14,061 bases of DNA from Clostridia bacterium (GCA_017452565.1 JAFTMF010000019.1:1-14061); one strand, 5' to 3'. Counted from the stretch's first letter, positions 1-7,437 are shown. The notes: generated from the sequence alone by a model not told the origin. Program-made: numbers and translations.

Positions 1-1
1 G

Positions 2-262
2 CTTCTGATAGATGCGCTGAAGAATCTGTCGCTCACTCCCGTAGAGCCTACCTCCCCTTCCTTGGAAGAGATCCCGGAAGGCGTGAGAATTTCGCTAAAT
101 TACCAAGAGATCAATGCAATTTTGCTGGTAGACTACGAAAATCGGTATATAGAACTCCAATGCTACCGAGCAACTTGGGGCTATGAAATTCCTGCCGATC
201 AAATGGACTCCCTCTCTCAGTTGATCCGCGATCTTTACGATCACTATCGCCTTGTTTTCTGA
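2..262 (+). CDS. 3' end of a modular extracytoplasmic protein (partial)
   Basis: The reading frame is open from the left edge and ends in TGA, so only the last 86 residues are visible. A TTG at 62 could be called as a start, but the residues before it (LLIDALKNLSLTP) already fit the module, so I treat the gene as truncated by the window. The visible part matches the second half of the module repeated downstream: a helix like 'ALLSLIAEQELVPS' of the 931-residue protein, a two-strand segment, then an aromatic/Ile strand (WGYEI) followed by a helix (PADQMDSLSQLIRDLYDHY). The protein is therefore probably a relative of the lipoproteins or of the 931-residue membrane protein in this window. Its N-terminus, membrane anchoring and full module count cannot be seen. 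Function is unknown; a role in envelope sensing is inference from the neighbours. Confidence 0.7.
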   Translation, partial: LLIDALKNLSLTPVEPTSPSLEEIPEGVRISLNYQEINAILLVDYENRYIELQCYRATWGYEIPADQMDSLSQLIRDLYDHYRLVF

Positions 263-280
263 TTCTGACAAAATCCCCTC

Positions 281-305
281 AGCCGCTCCCCAAAAAGGAG
301 CGGCT
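281..305 (+). terminator. Hairpin after the first partial gene, possible terminator
   Basis: A perfect 9-bp stem (AGCCGCTCC / GGAGCGGCT) with a 7-base loop lies 18 bases after the stop codon. It shares the CCGCTCC core with three stronger terminators in this window. No T-run follows on the plus strand, so termination may be weak. Confidence 0.5.
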
Positions 306-436
306 GAAATTCCCTCGCAACTAAAAACACTCGCCCCTCTACAACATTTTTCAAAAATTTCCAAAACTGATAAGGAAAATCCCCTTCTCATTCGTATTAC
401 TATATGAAAGCACATCCCGGGAAAGATCGCTTTCGG

Positions 437-443
437 AAAGGAG
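437..443 (+). promoter_or_regulatory. Ribosome binding site of the first ECF sigma gene
   Basis: AAAGGAG lies 7 bases before the ATG at 451. It decides that start over the in-frame ATG eleven codons further in, which has no comparable site. Confidence 0.8.
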
Positions 444-450
444 AATCTCA

Positions 451-1035
451 ATGGACAATCGATCCAAAACCGATGGAAGATCTATGGATCACGGAGCGCA
501 GTGCTGGCGACGTTATCTTGACGGCGACGAGAGCGGCTTCGACGAGCTGCTGAAAACCCACCGCGACTCGCTGACCTTCTTCCTCTACCGCCTCGTCCAC
601 GACGAGAGCATTGCGGAAGATCTATGCATCGACACTTTTATGGAATTACTGCTCCATAAGCGCCGCTATAATTTTAAGATTCCGCTGAAAAATTACCTGT
701 TTATCATCGCCCGCAGCCGTGCCGTAGACTATATGCGCCACGCAAAGAAATTCGCTACCGTAGAGCTTTCGGAAGCGGAAAACGAGACGGCCGATAACTA
801 TACTCCCGAAGAGATTCTTCTGAAAAACGAGCAAAGCCGTGCCCTCTCTCTCGCTATGCAGAGCCTGCCCGACGAAATGCAGGTAGCACTCCACTTGGTC
901 TACATCGAGGAGCTGTCCTACAAGGATGCCGCCCACGTTATGAAAAAATCCCCCAAACAGGTGGATAATCTGCTGACCCGGGCCAAATCTGCACTGCGTA
1001 CTACATTATCAAAGGAAGGAGATCTGTTTTCATGA
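451..1035 (+). CDS. ECF-type RNA polymerase sigma factor (sigma-70 family)
   Basis: A 194-residue protein with the two-domain layout of ECF sigma factors, which direct RNA polymerase to a small regulon when released from a membrane anti-sigma factor. Region sigma-2 covers about residues 28-100, including 'SIAEDLCIDTFMELL' and the -10-recognition helix region 'PLKNYLFIIARSRAVDYMR'. Region sigma-4 covers about 130-186, with 'LPDEMQVALHLVYIEELSYKD' and a helix-turn-helix ending 'SPKQVDNLLTRAKSALR'. The stop overlaps the start of the next gene as ATGA (1032-1035), so the two are probably translationally coupled and the downstream membrane protein is its likely regulator. It is clearly not a copy of the second sigma factor at 6865; the linker and sigma-4 sequences differ. 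I found no convincing promoter in the 188 bases upstream. Family assignment is firm; target genes and inducing signal are unknown. Confidence 0.93.
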   Translation: MDNRSKTDGRSMDHGAQCWRRYLDGDESGFDELLKTHRDSLTFFLYRLVHDESIAEDLCIDTFMELLLHKRRYNFKIPLKNYLFIIARSRAVDYMRHAKKFATVELSEAENETADNYTPEEILLKNEQSRALSLAMQSLPDEMQVALHLVYIEELSYKDAAHVMKKSPKQVDNLLTRAKSALRTTLSKEGDLFS

Positions 1036-3827
1036 GACGCACTGACGAAGCATTCAAAAATGAAGTGTTGCGCCGCTACCGTGTACAAAAACAAAATCGG
1101 CGGAACTACTTACTTCTCGCCCTCTCCCCCCTTGTGTTGGCAATTGTCCTTGGCAGTCTACTCTTCCTGCCTCAGCTGTCAAAGCTGTTAAGTCTGCAAA
1201 GTCCTGCCGGTCCTGTCATTGCCGACAGCACGCCCACGCTGTTTGACATAGGAAAGCTGGAGATTGACAAAATCGAACTCAAGCTGTCGGGCGAGACGTC
1301 TATTCGTACCGTTACCGACACCAAGGCCATCGAGACGCTGATCGATCGTATGGCCAAAATGGAGACGAAGGTCACCCATAAACCCAGCAAGCAAGAACGC
1401 GCTCCGACCATCGTCTACTTTTCCTCTTCCGAGTATGAAACGCTCACTATGCATCTGTGGAAGGAGCAGGATTATCTCCGCATAGATGCACAGCCCAAAG
1501 GCTCGGATGAAACGGTTACAACCTGGTATCAGACCTTCAATCTGGAGCAACGGATTTTGCACAAAGCTGTCTATGCCGCCGCAGGTGTCACCTTGGCGAA
1601 TACCGACCATTGGGATGCTATTCTCACCGATCCGATCGTTCGTTTTTCTTCCCAAAGAAGCGGAATTGTCACCGATCCTGCATTGATTGCCGATCTGACA
1701 GAGCTTCTGCAATGTCTTCAGTTAGTTCCCTTTCCCGAGGGTGGTATCGTTCCTTGTATACAAAACGAACAGATCACTCTCACCTTGCAGTTTGGAAAAG
1801 TGATTACCTGCCGAATCTACGGATCCAATCACATTTCAATCGTTTACCCGGCCGAAGGTCTTAAAACGGAAATGTCCACCTTCGTTTGCAACGATCTGGC
1901 AATCCTTCTAAACCTGCTTGAGGATTTCAAGCAATCCGAGCAGCCTCCCTCTCCCTCTGATCTGCTGTTCTCTTATCTCGACCGCCCCCTCCAAAGGATC
2001 GATTTCGGACGTCTGATAGAACCGTATGAACCCTATTCTTGCGATCAATCGATTGAGATTGACAGTATTGTGAAGGTAATCAGCCGGCTTTCCTTGGCTC
2101 ACAGCAACCGTACGATTCCCGAAGAAAACTACGATGCCGTCATTCAGCTATGCTTTGCCGACGCTACCTTTATTTATCTCTATCTCGATTATGACGGCTA
2201 TATCGCTGCCTATTTCTACACAACCCCCGGCGATTTATCCATACAAAGGATCTCTCATTACAAAGCAGATAAAAACGAACTGAATGCACTGGGCCAACAT
2301 CTGAACTTCATTATGGACGGCGGATTCTCAGAAGGCGGACAGTATCTGCGTTTTGAGAACTTCCTTGCTACCGCACACCCCACAGAGATGACGATTGATC
2401 TTTTCGTTCGCCCATCCCAAAGCTACTCGGCACCCGATTCTGCCATCGACACGTTTATGAAAGCTCTGCAGAATCTGGATAGGCTTCCTGAGCGCCACCT
2501 GCAAGGGTCTTCCACTTCCCTGCCCCGTTATAATAGAATCACCCTCAAACAGGGGAGCGAAACACTGTATATCTGCTACTACAGCCCCAGTAGAGATTTT
2601 AGCGATTATTACAGCCTTCAACTATCCGTCTGCTTTGAAGATGCAATCCCCGACTGTGTGGATTTCCGTATTCTGTCAAAGAATATGGCTGCTTTCGATG
2701 AACTGCTTCAGCTGTTGGTAGAAGGCAACGCTCCTCCTGTTACCGAGCCCGTAGATCCCTCCGTCACCCCTCCCGACCCGCCGAAACCGCCGGAGTCGGA
2801 AGATTTGCCCACCACTTTGGAAGAGTGTCTGAAGCAGACGATCAAAGAAGTACACGTTACCATAGGCGTAGTCGGAAAAACGCCTACCTACACGTACACC
2901 GATCAAGAATCTATCCGGGCACTCCTTTCTCTGATTGCAGAGCAAGAGCTGGTCCCCTCCGCTTCTCAGGATTTCCCCGATTTCCCCGACGGCTTGCATT
3001 TGGCGTATTGGATCAATGATCAAGGGAAAGAAATGAGCTATTTCACCATTCTCTTTGATTCATCGGGAAAATTCAAGTGCAGTGTTTACGACGGCCAAAC
3101 CTACCATACAACCGTATATAATCTCCCCGTTGATACCATCGCTGCCCTTACCGAAGACGCTAAGCCCTATTACGATCCGCCTCCCTCCGAGAAGACACCG
3201 CTGATCAAGGATTTGTCCGACAACGCAGTGCTCCAAGCATTTTTGGAAGCAGTGGGCGTAACGGTACACGAAACGCATCAAAATATCCCTCAAGAGATCA
3301 AAACAATTCTCACCGATTACAGCAATCCCGCTCTGCCTAACAACGGACTGTTTGCCTGCGATCAAGCCTACACCTCTCCCGACGAGATTTCGCTGTTTGC
3401 GCTGCTCTACAATTATCATAACGGCCATCGCTTGACCGATGCCGAAAGAGTAGCGCTGGTGCAAGCGGGCGTCCATCCGGACGTTGTGGAACACATTGAG
3501 TGCGGCACGTTCACCGAAGAAGAGGTACGAAAGCTGCTTACCGATTATCTGGCGTATATGCCCGCTTTTGCCGATGATCTTCACGGTGCGCTGATAAAAG
3601 CAGGATTCGTCTATCTCCCCGAAACGGGTCGCTTCTATCATTTCCACGGCGACACCAACGCAACAGGACCTGCCGAAAACATTCGCGTCTACCACACCGA
3701 TCGGGCAGATACCGTGATCGCTCTGTACAGCTATTATACCTCTCCCACCGCTCTTGCTGTGGTGGCATTCCGCAACACTGCAGGCGGTTACAAGGTTTTA
3801 GGGTATACCCCCCTGAATCCATTTTGA
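1032..3827 (+). CDS. Large membrane-anchored modular protein, putative anti-sigma/sensor partner
   Basis: A 931-residue protein starting inside the sigma gene's stop (ATGA overlap). A short basic N-terminus (residues 1-24, rich in Arg/Lys) is followed by one hydrophobic segment (about 25-48), predicting a small cytoplasmic tail and a very large outer part. That part contains five repeats of one module, at about 74-186, 193-300, 310-430, 437-566 and 595-713. A proline-rich linker (about 566-595, 'PPDPPKPPESEDLP') separates the fourth and fifth. A different C-terminal domain occupies about 725-931 ('DYSNPALPNNGLF', 'ISLFALLYNYHNGHRLTD', 'YYTSPTALAVVAF'). Position and coupling argue for an anti-sigma or sensor role (inference). 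However, a cytoplasmic tail of about 24 residues is much shorter than a typical anti-sigma domain, so it may instead be an effector or co-sensor. No catalytic motif was recognised. A strong terminator follows. Confidence 0.85.
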   Translation: MRRTDEAFKNEVLRRYRVQKQNRRNYLLLALSPLVLAIVLGSLLFLPQLSKLLSLQSPAGPVIADSTPTLFDIGKLEIDKIELKLSGETSIRTVTDTKAIETLIDRMAKMETKVTHKPSKQERAPTIVYFSSSEYETLTMHLWKEQDYLRIDAQPKGSDETVTTWYQTFNLEQRILHKAVYAAAGVTLANTDHWDAILTDPIVRFSSQRSGIVTDPALIADLTELLQCLQLVPFPEGGIVPCIQNEQITLTLQFGKVITCRIYGSNHISIVYPAEGLKTEMSTFVCNDLAILLNLLEDFKQSEQPPSPSDLLFSYLDRPLQRIDFGRLIEPYEPYSCDQSIEIDSIVKVISRLSLAHSNRTIPEENYDAVIQLCFADATFIYLYLDYDGYIAAYFYTTPGDLSIQRISHYKADKNELNALGQHLNFIMDGGFSEGGQYLRFENFLATAHPTEMTIDLFVRPSQSYSAPDSAIDTFMKALQNLDRLPERHLQGSSTSLPRYNRITLKQGSETLYICYYSPSRDFSDYYSLQLSVCFEDAIPDCVDFRILSKNMAAFDELLQLLVEGNAPPVTEPVDPSVTPPDPPKPPESEDLPTTLEECLKQTIKEVHVTIGVVGKTPTYTYTDQESIRALLSLIAEQELVPSASQDFPDFPDGLHLAYWINDQGKEMSYFTILFDSSGKFKCSVYDGQTYHTTVYNLPVDTIAALTEDAKPYYDPPPSEKTPLIKDLSDNAVLQAFLEAVGVTVHETHQNIPQEIKTILTDYSNPALPNNGLFACDQAYTSPDEISLFALLYNYHNGHRLTDAERVALVQAGVHPDVVEHIECGTFTEEEVRKLLTDYLAYMPAFADDLHGALIKAGFVYLPETGRFYHFHGDTNATGPAENIRVYHTDRADTVIALYSYYTSPTALAVVAFRNTAGGYKVLGYTPLNPF

Positions 3828-3837
3828 GTCCTATCAC

Positions 3838-3867
3838 AAAACCGCTCCCTCACGGGAGCGGTTTTTT
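3838..3867 (+). terminator. Rho-independent terminator of the first sigma operon
   Basis: A 12-bp stem (AAAACCGCTCCC / GGGAGCGGTTTT) with a 4-base loop and a run of six T. It begins 10 bases after the stop of the 931-residue protein. Confidence 0.9.
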
Positions 3868-3942
3868 CGGCACCATCTTGCACAAAGAATTTCAGCTACT
3901 TTAGGCAGGATGCCGAAATTGCGATTCAAGATTCATTTTGAA

Positions 3943-3971
3943 TTGACAAATGAGGCTGAATATGCTATACT
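3943..3971 (+). promoter_or_regulatory. Sigma-A promoter of the lipoprotein pair
   Basis: A perfect -35 TTGACA (3943-3948), 17-bp spacer and -10 TATACT (3966-3971), with an extended -10 TGC directly before it. Expected transcription start is near 3978, about 38 bases before the first lipoprotein ATG. This near-consensus promoter suggests strong basal expression independent of the ECF factors. Confidence 0.85.
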
Positions 3972-3992
3972 GTAAGTGAGCTAAAATGCCCA

Positions 3993-4116
3993 CATCTCAC
4001 CGAAAGGAGTCTATTATGAAACATACCACCTTAATCCGCCCGATTGCATCCCTGCTGATTTTGGGAGGCCTGCTCTTACCTGCTCTGATTGGTTGCGAGG
4101 TGGGAGAGATCCCCGA
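3993..4116 (+). repeat. Direct repeat, copy 1: ribosome binding site plus lipoprotein leader
   Basis: A 124-base block that recurs at 4947-5070 with only two differences. It spans the ribosome binding site, start codon, whole signal peptide, lipobox and the first residues after the lipid-carrying cysteine. Similarity stops sharply on both sides. Confidence 0.95.
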
Positions 4117-4915
4117 AGATGCTACCACAACTACTGCTACCACAACTACCGCTTCCACTTCTACAGACCAATCCGTATCGGATGAAAAAATCAATTTGGG
4201 TTCGCTTCTCCCTGCCCTCGAAACGATCGCCGAATTGAAACTGCAAAACAACCGTGAGGAGCATACCGTCATCACCGTCCAAGACCCCGAAAACATCTCC
4301 GCCCTACTGTCTGTCATCGAACCGGTCAACGTAACTACCGCTCCTACCTTGGATCTGTATATCTTGGGATATCTGTTCGCCGTTTCAGACACCGCGGGAA
4401 ATTCCATTATGTTCGCCTTTGATGCCGAACACCCTTATGTCCGCGTGATTCAGACCAATGCAAACGGAGCTAAAAGCGCTCAAATGTATCACGTTGCCAA
4501 AGCCGATGTCCAAGCGATTTTCTCCACAGCCAACCAATTGGAAGAGGCTTTATTCCCCCAAATCCCTTCTCCCGATCCCGGAGAATTCCTGCCAAACGAA
4601 GAAGATTCTATGACCATATACCACAGTAGCCAAAGCAACGTACTGTTCCCCGATAATCGTTCCGCCCTGGTAACGCTTCTGCGGGAAAAATTAACGGATA
4701 CGCCTTTGACATTCAAGCCGGCGATCAACAACGCACACTATTCCATTGCAATCAAAAAGAATCAGTTGAATATTTACATTTTCTTTGATTGCGACGACAA
4801 TCTGGTTTCCGTATCCATTTACGCCCCCGAAGGGTTTATCGACATCGTGTATCATTACACCCTTCCTGCAGAGGATATTGCCGAAATCACAGCTTCTTTA
4901 GATTCATTATTGTAA
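4016..4915 (+). CDS. Lipoprotein with two repeat modules
   Basis: A 299-residue predicted lipoprotein. The ATG at 4016 is chosen over the in-frame ATG at 3986 because AAAGGAG (4003-4009) precedes it and the signal peptide then begins correctly. The leader is a basic N-region, a hydrophobic stretch (LLILGGLLLPAL) and lipobox L-I-G-C with Cys27. A Thr-rich linker follows (DATTTTATTTTAST), partly encoded by a 15-base tandem repeat. The mature part holds two copies of the local module (about residues 60-175 and 180-299); each ends in a Tyr-containing strand plus helix, for example 'YHYTLPAEDIAEITASL'. It would sit on the outer face of the membrane. The neighbouring lipoprotein has the same leader but a divergent, longer mature part. 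Function is unknown: binding or accessory sensing in concert with the ECF-linked membrane proteins is only inferred. No enzymatic motif seen. Confidence 0.85.
   Translation: MKHTTLIRPIASLLILGGLLLPALIGCEVGEIPEDATTTTATTTTASTSTDQSVSDEKINLGSLLPALETIAELKLQNNREEHTVITVQDPENISALLSVIEPVNVTTAPTLDLYILGYLFAVSDTAGNSIMFAFDAEHPYVRVIQTNANGAKSAQMYHVAKADVQAIFSTANQLEEALFPQIPSPDPGEFLPNEEDSMTIYHSSQSNVLFPDNRSALVTLLREKLTDTPLTFKPAINNAHYSIAIKKNQLNIYIFFDCDDNLVSVSIYAPEGFIDIVYHYTLPAEDIAEITASLDSLL
4121..4150 (+). repeat. 15-base tandem repeat in the Thr-rich linker
   Basis: Two copies of GCTACCACAACTACT/C encode Ala-Thr-Thr-Thr-Thr twice. The second lipoprotein has only one shorter Thr run at the same place, so linker length may vary by slippage. 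Confidence 0.8.
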
Positions 4916-4946
4916 GTTTTTACTTTATAAAATCAGTTCCTCTATC

Positions 4947-5070
4947 CATCTCACCGAAAGGAGTCTATTATGAAACATACCACCTTAATCCGCCCCATTG
5001 CATTCCTGCTGATTTTGGGAGGCCTGCTCTTACCTGCTCTGATTGGTTGCGAGGTGGGAGAGATCCCCGA
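4947..5070 (+). repeat. Direct repeat, copy 2: ribosome binding site plus lipoprotein leader
   Basis: Second copy of the block at 3993-4116, offset by 954 bases. The two differences are a silent change in a proline codon and a Ser-to-Phe change. The offset is a multiple of three, so recombination between copies would remove lipoprotein 1 and leave lipoprotein 2 intact and in frame. Confidence 0.95.
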
Positions 5071-6652
5071 TGATACCACCACAACCGTTGCAGACACCAC
5101 GGACGCCCCCGAAACGCCTGCCGAGCCTATCGCTCTTTCTTCCCTCCACGAAGAAAAGACCATCACGCAAGTAGAATTTTTCAATCGAAATTTCTCCGAT
5201 ACGCAATATCTCACCAACGATCCCCAACGAATTGCCGCGCTAAACACGGTGCTGTCGGACGTGACGGTACAGAAAAGTTCTCACTACCTCTTGATTTCGA
5301 GTTGGTACTCTATTGAAGTATATTACGAGGACGGATACAGCGGATTATTCCACATTGCTTACGATAGCAATGCGATCAACTATACTATCTACGATTCCAA
5401 CAGACAACAGCAGTCCCTGCAAAAGTATTGGCTTACCGATGAAAGCAAATCCAAATTACAAGACTTTATAGACGCTCAAATCGAGCAGTTGCTCCCTCTT
5501 ACGCAAGTCCCCGATCCCGAATTCTATTTGGGCAGCAATCTGAATCAGGCAACCATCCACACCCTCGATAAAAAAGTGGAACTGAGCTCGGAGCAGATTT
5601 CCGCAGTATCCTCTCGGCTGAAACAAACCCTCACCGGACTCCCCCTTTGCGGCGGAGCATGGGGAGAAACTAAGAACATCTCGGTAACCTTCCGATATTC
5701 GGACGGCGGAGAGGTTTATCTGACCATCCATTCCGCAGGCGTGATCGACGTGGAGATTCACAAAGGAGAGTGGAAGAACAAATTCCATTTCCCGATTCCT
5801 TCGGTAGATGCCTACGAGTACATCACTTGGCTGTCCGAATATTCCGACGGAGACAGTGCCTTTCCTTCGTTAGAAAATTATCTGAAGCAGTCGATGTACC
5901 GAATCGAAGTGTACGACACTGCCGATGCTTCCTACCATCTTTCTATCAACAAGCAGAATGAAGTCACTGCCTTCCACAATTTCATCAAAAAACTGCAATT
6001 CATCTCGTTATCCGAAGAGATTCCGGAGGACGATACCGCCTCGGACGGAATGAAGATCGTGCTGATCACCCGTATCAACAGCAACGATTTGGTGATGGAA
6101 TTCGATGCCTCCGGACGAATCAACTGCCAATATTTGCAAACCACCAACCAAACACCTACTTATGCCGCACAATACACACTATCCCCTGAAGATTTGGCTT
6201 CATTAGAGCAGTACATCCGCAATTTGAAAGCCGAAGCCACCGCCGTCCCCACCATAGATGAGTATTTTGCAGGAGACGTCTTTGCAAACTTCTATTACAG
6301 CTCGGCAGAGCCGGATATCTATGCAAGTCTCAAAGGCAAAGACAAAATCGCCCCAATCCAAAGCTACCTGCAGACGATGCACTTCACTCGTAGCGAAACG
6401 GCGCAGACGGTGAACCGAGATAACGGATTTTCCCTCAACGTCACCAGAAGCGATCACAGCGTTATCCTGCGATTCGATCTGCAAACCGGCTATCTCAGCG
6501 CAGTCTGGGACGGTCTACCCGAGGAGATCCTACCTGCGCAGTATTATCAGTTCTCCCCTGCGGAAGTGGAGGGACTGCTGGATCTGTTCGACCCGTATTT
6601 GGAAGAATGGGAAGAGCCAATCCCCGAAACCGTCCCCGATACCACAGAATAA
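4970..6652 (+). CDS. Lipoprotein with four repeat modules
   Basis: A 560-residue predicted lipoprotein, 54 bases after the previous one and probably in the same transcript, since no terminator lies between. The start is set by AAAGGAG at 4957-4963. The signal peptide is almost identical to that of lipoprotein 1, with lipobox L-I-G-C and Cys27, followed by a short Thr/Ala/Pro linker. The mature part has four modules at about 50-175, 180-295, 300-425 and 428-548. Module ends are recognisable: 'KYWLTDESKSKLQDFIDAQI', 'PIPSVDAYEYITWLSEY', 'AAQYTLSPEDLASLEQYI' and 'YYQFSPAEVEGLLDLF'. The third begins 'SLENYLKQSMYRIEVYDT', closely resembling 'TLEECLKQTIKEVHVTIG' of the 931-residue protein, so the two are related. 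The acidic C-terminus lacks a cell-wall sorting signal. Function unknown; an outer-surface ligand-binding or signalling accessory is inference. Confidence 0.87.
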   Translation: MKHTTLIRPIAFLLILGGLLLPALIGCEVGEIPDDTTTTVADTTDAPETPAEPIALSSLHEEKTITQVEFFNRNFSDTQYLTNDPQRIAALNTVLSDVTVQKSSHYLLISSWYSIEVYYEDGYSGLFHIAYDSNAINYTIYDSNRQQQSLQKYWLTDESKSKLQDFIDAQIEQLLPLTQVPDPEFYLGSNLNQATIHTLDKKVELSSEQISAVSSRLKQTLTGLPLCGGAWGETKNISVTFRYSDGGEVYLTIHSAGVIDVEIHKGEWKNKFHFPIPSVDAYEYITWLSEYSDGDSAFPSLENYLKQSMYRIEVYDTADASYHLSINKQNEVTAFHNFIKKLQFISLSEEIPEDDTASDGMKIVLITRINSNDLVMEFDASGRINCQYLQTTNQTPTYAAQYTLSPEDLASLEQYIRNLKAEATAVPTIDEYFAGDVFANFYYSSAEPDIYASLKGKDKIAPIQSYLQTMHFTRSETAQTVNRDNGFSLNVTRSDHSVILRFDLQTGYLSAVWDGLPEEILPAQYYQFSPAEVEGLLDLFDPYLEEWEEPIPETVPDTTE

Positions 6653-6655
6653 CTC

Positions 6656-6684
6656 AAACCGCTCCCCAAAAGGGAGCGGTTTTT
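6656..6684 (+). terminator. Rho-independent terminator of the lipoprotein pair
   Basis: An 11-bp stem (AAACCGCTCCC / GGGAGCGGTTT) with a 5-base loop and a run of five T, starting 3 bases after the stop codon. It is almost identical to the hairpins at 3838 and 9323. Confidence 0.88.
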
Positions 6685-6692
6685 CGATCCAA

Positions 6693-6724
6693 CACAGCAT
6701 CACAGCATCACAGCATCACAGCAT
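6693..6724 (+). repeat. Four tandem copies of an 8-base unit
   Basis: CACAGCAT is repeated four times without error, then runs into CACACC. It ends 11 bases before the -35 box of the next operon. There are no spacers, so it is a microsatellite-like tract, not a CRISPR. Confidence 0.95.
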
Positions 6725-6735
6725 CACACCGCCGC

Positions 6736-6764
6736 TTGACAAATAACCGTCGGTGCGATATACT
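6736..6764 (+). promoter_or_regulatory. Sigma-A promoter upstream of the second ECF operon
   Basis: A perfect -35 TTGACA (6736-6741), 17-bp spacer and -10 TATACT (6759-6764). It predicts a leader of about 95 bases before the sigma gene and should give basal expression of the operon. Confidence 0.8.
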
Positions 6765-6789
6765 TTTTTATATCATTCTTTCTCATCCT

Positions 6790-6817
6790 CGCAACCTTTT
6801 TGCCGAAAATCGGTCTA
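6790..6817 (+). promoter_or_regulatory. Candidate ECF-type promoter (autoregulatory)
   Basis: CGCAAC (6790-6795), exactly 16 bases, then GGTCTA (6812-6817). This fits the AAC-N16-CGTC layout of many Firmicutes ECF promoters with one change (C to G). It lies 48 bases before the sigma start, where autoregulated ECF genes carry their own promoter. Recognition by this particular factor is inferred. Confidence 0.5.
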
Positions 6818-6849
6818 TTAGGGTGAAGGGACCTTTCAAAACATTCCCG

Positions 6850-6857
6850 AAAGGAGG
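6850..6857 (+). promoter_or_regulatory. Ribosome binding site of the second ECF sigma gene
   Basis: AAAGGAGG lies 7 bases before the ATG at 6865. It fixes that start; the open frame extends far upstream into the terminator and promoter, which cannot be coding. Confidence 0.85.
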
Positions 6858-6864
6858 AATTTCT

Positions 6865-7437
6865 ATGGATCACGAAAAAATCACCGATGGGCAGATCATC
6901 GACCTCTACTTCGCTCGCTCCGAGGAAGCGATTGCCAAAACTCAGCGGCGTTACGGCGCCTATTGCACTACGATTGCCAACTCGATTCTCCATAGCAGCG
7001 CAGACACCGAGGAGTGCGTAAACGATACCTATCTGAAGGTGTGGGAGTCCATCCCCCCTGCCCACCCCGGAAATTTGAAGGCGTATATCGGCAAAATCGC
7101 CCGCAATCTTGCCATCCACCGCTACGAAAAGGAGCGCGCAGAGAAGCGAGGCGGCGGTGAAGTGCCGCTGATTCTGTCCGAGCTGGAGGAGTGTGTGCCC
7201 TCTCCCTCCTCTGCAGAAGATCGGGTATCTCAAACCGTCCTCACCGACGCCCTCAACCGCTTTTTGGGAAGACAATCCCGCCAAAATCGGATTGTGTTCC
7301 TGCGCCGTTACTGGTACAACGCCTCGGTTGCCGAGATTGCCAAGGATATGGGACTGAGCGAATCTGCGGTGAAATCCATCCTCCATCGCCTGCGCAACCG
7401 ATTGAAACTCGCTCTTGAGAAAGAAGGTATTTTATGA
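6865..7437 (+). CDS. ECF-type RNA polymerase sigma factor, common clostridial type
   Basis: A 190-residue ECF sigma factor of a kind very common in Clostridia, recognised by its opening ('QIIDLYFARSEEAIAKTQRR'), the 'DTEECVNDTYLKVWESIPP' helix, 'AYIGKIARNLAIHRYEK' and 'EKRGGGEV'. Sigma-2 spans about residues 25-93 and sigma-4 about 125-187, ending in the helix-turn-helix 'SVAEIAKDMGLSESAVKSIL'. It should direct polymerase to a small regulon. Its stop overlaps the next start as ATGA (7434-7437), coupling it to the anti-sigma-like membrane protein. Regulation probably combines a sigma-A promoter (6736-6764) with a possible self-recognised ECF promoter (6790-6817). The family is firm; signal and targets are unknown. 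Confidence 0.95.
   Translation: MDHEKITDGQIIDLYFARSEEAIAKTQRRYGAYCTTIANSILHSSADTEECVNDTYLKVWESIPPAHPGNLKAYIGKIARNLAIHRYEKERAEKRGGGEVPLILSELEECVPSPSSAEDRVSQTVLTDALNRFLGRQSRQNRIVFLRRYWYNASVAEIAKDMGLSESAVKSILHRLRNRLKLALEKEGIL

Noticed and set aside
360..420. Promoter for the first ECF sigma gene (TACTAT near 398, or CGTATT near 393)
   Set aside because: No matching -35 element at 16-18 bases for either the sigma-A or the ECF pattern; left unassigned.
3060..3695. 211-residue minus-strand open frame within the 931-residue protein
   Set aside because: Antisense shadow with no start signals; the plus frame is continuous and modular.
3986..4015. Upstream ATG as the start of lipoprotein 1
   Set aside because: It would place ten extra residues before the signal peptide and lacks a ribosome binding site; the ATG at 4016 has AAAGGAG and matches the second lipoprotein.
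6693..6730. Possible CRISPR or longer repeat array
   Set aside because: Units are 8 bases and directly contiguous without spacers; no cas genes nearby.
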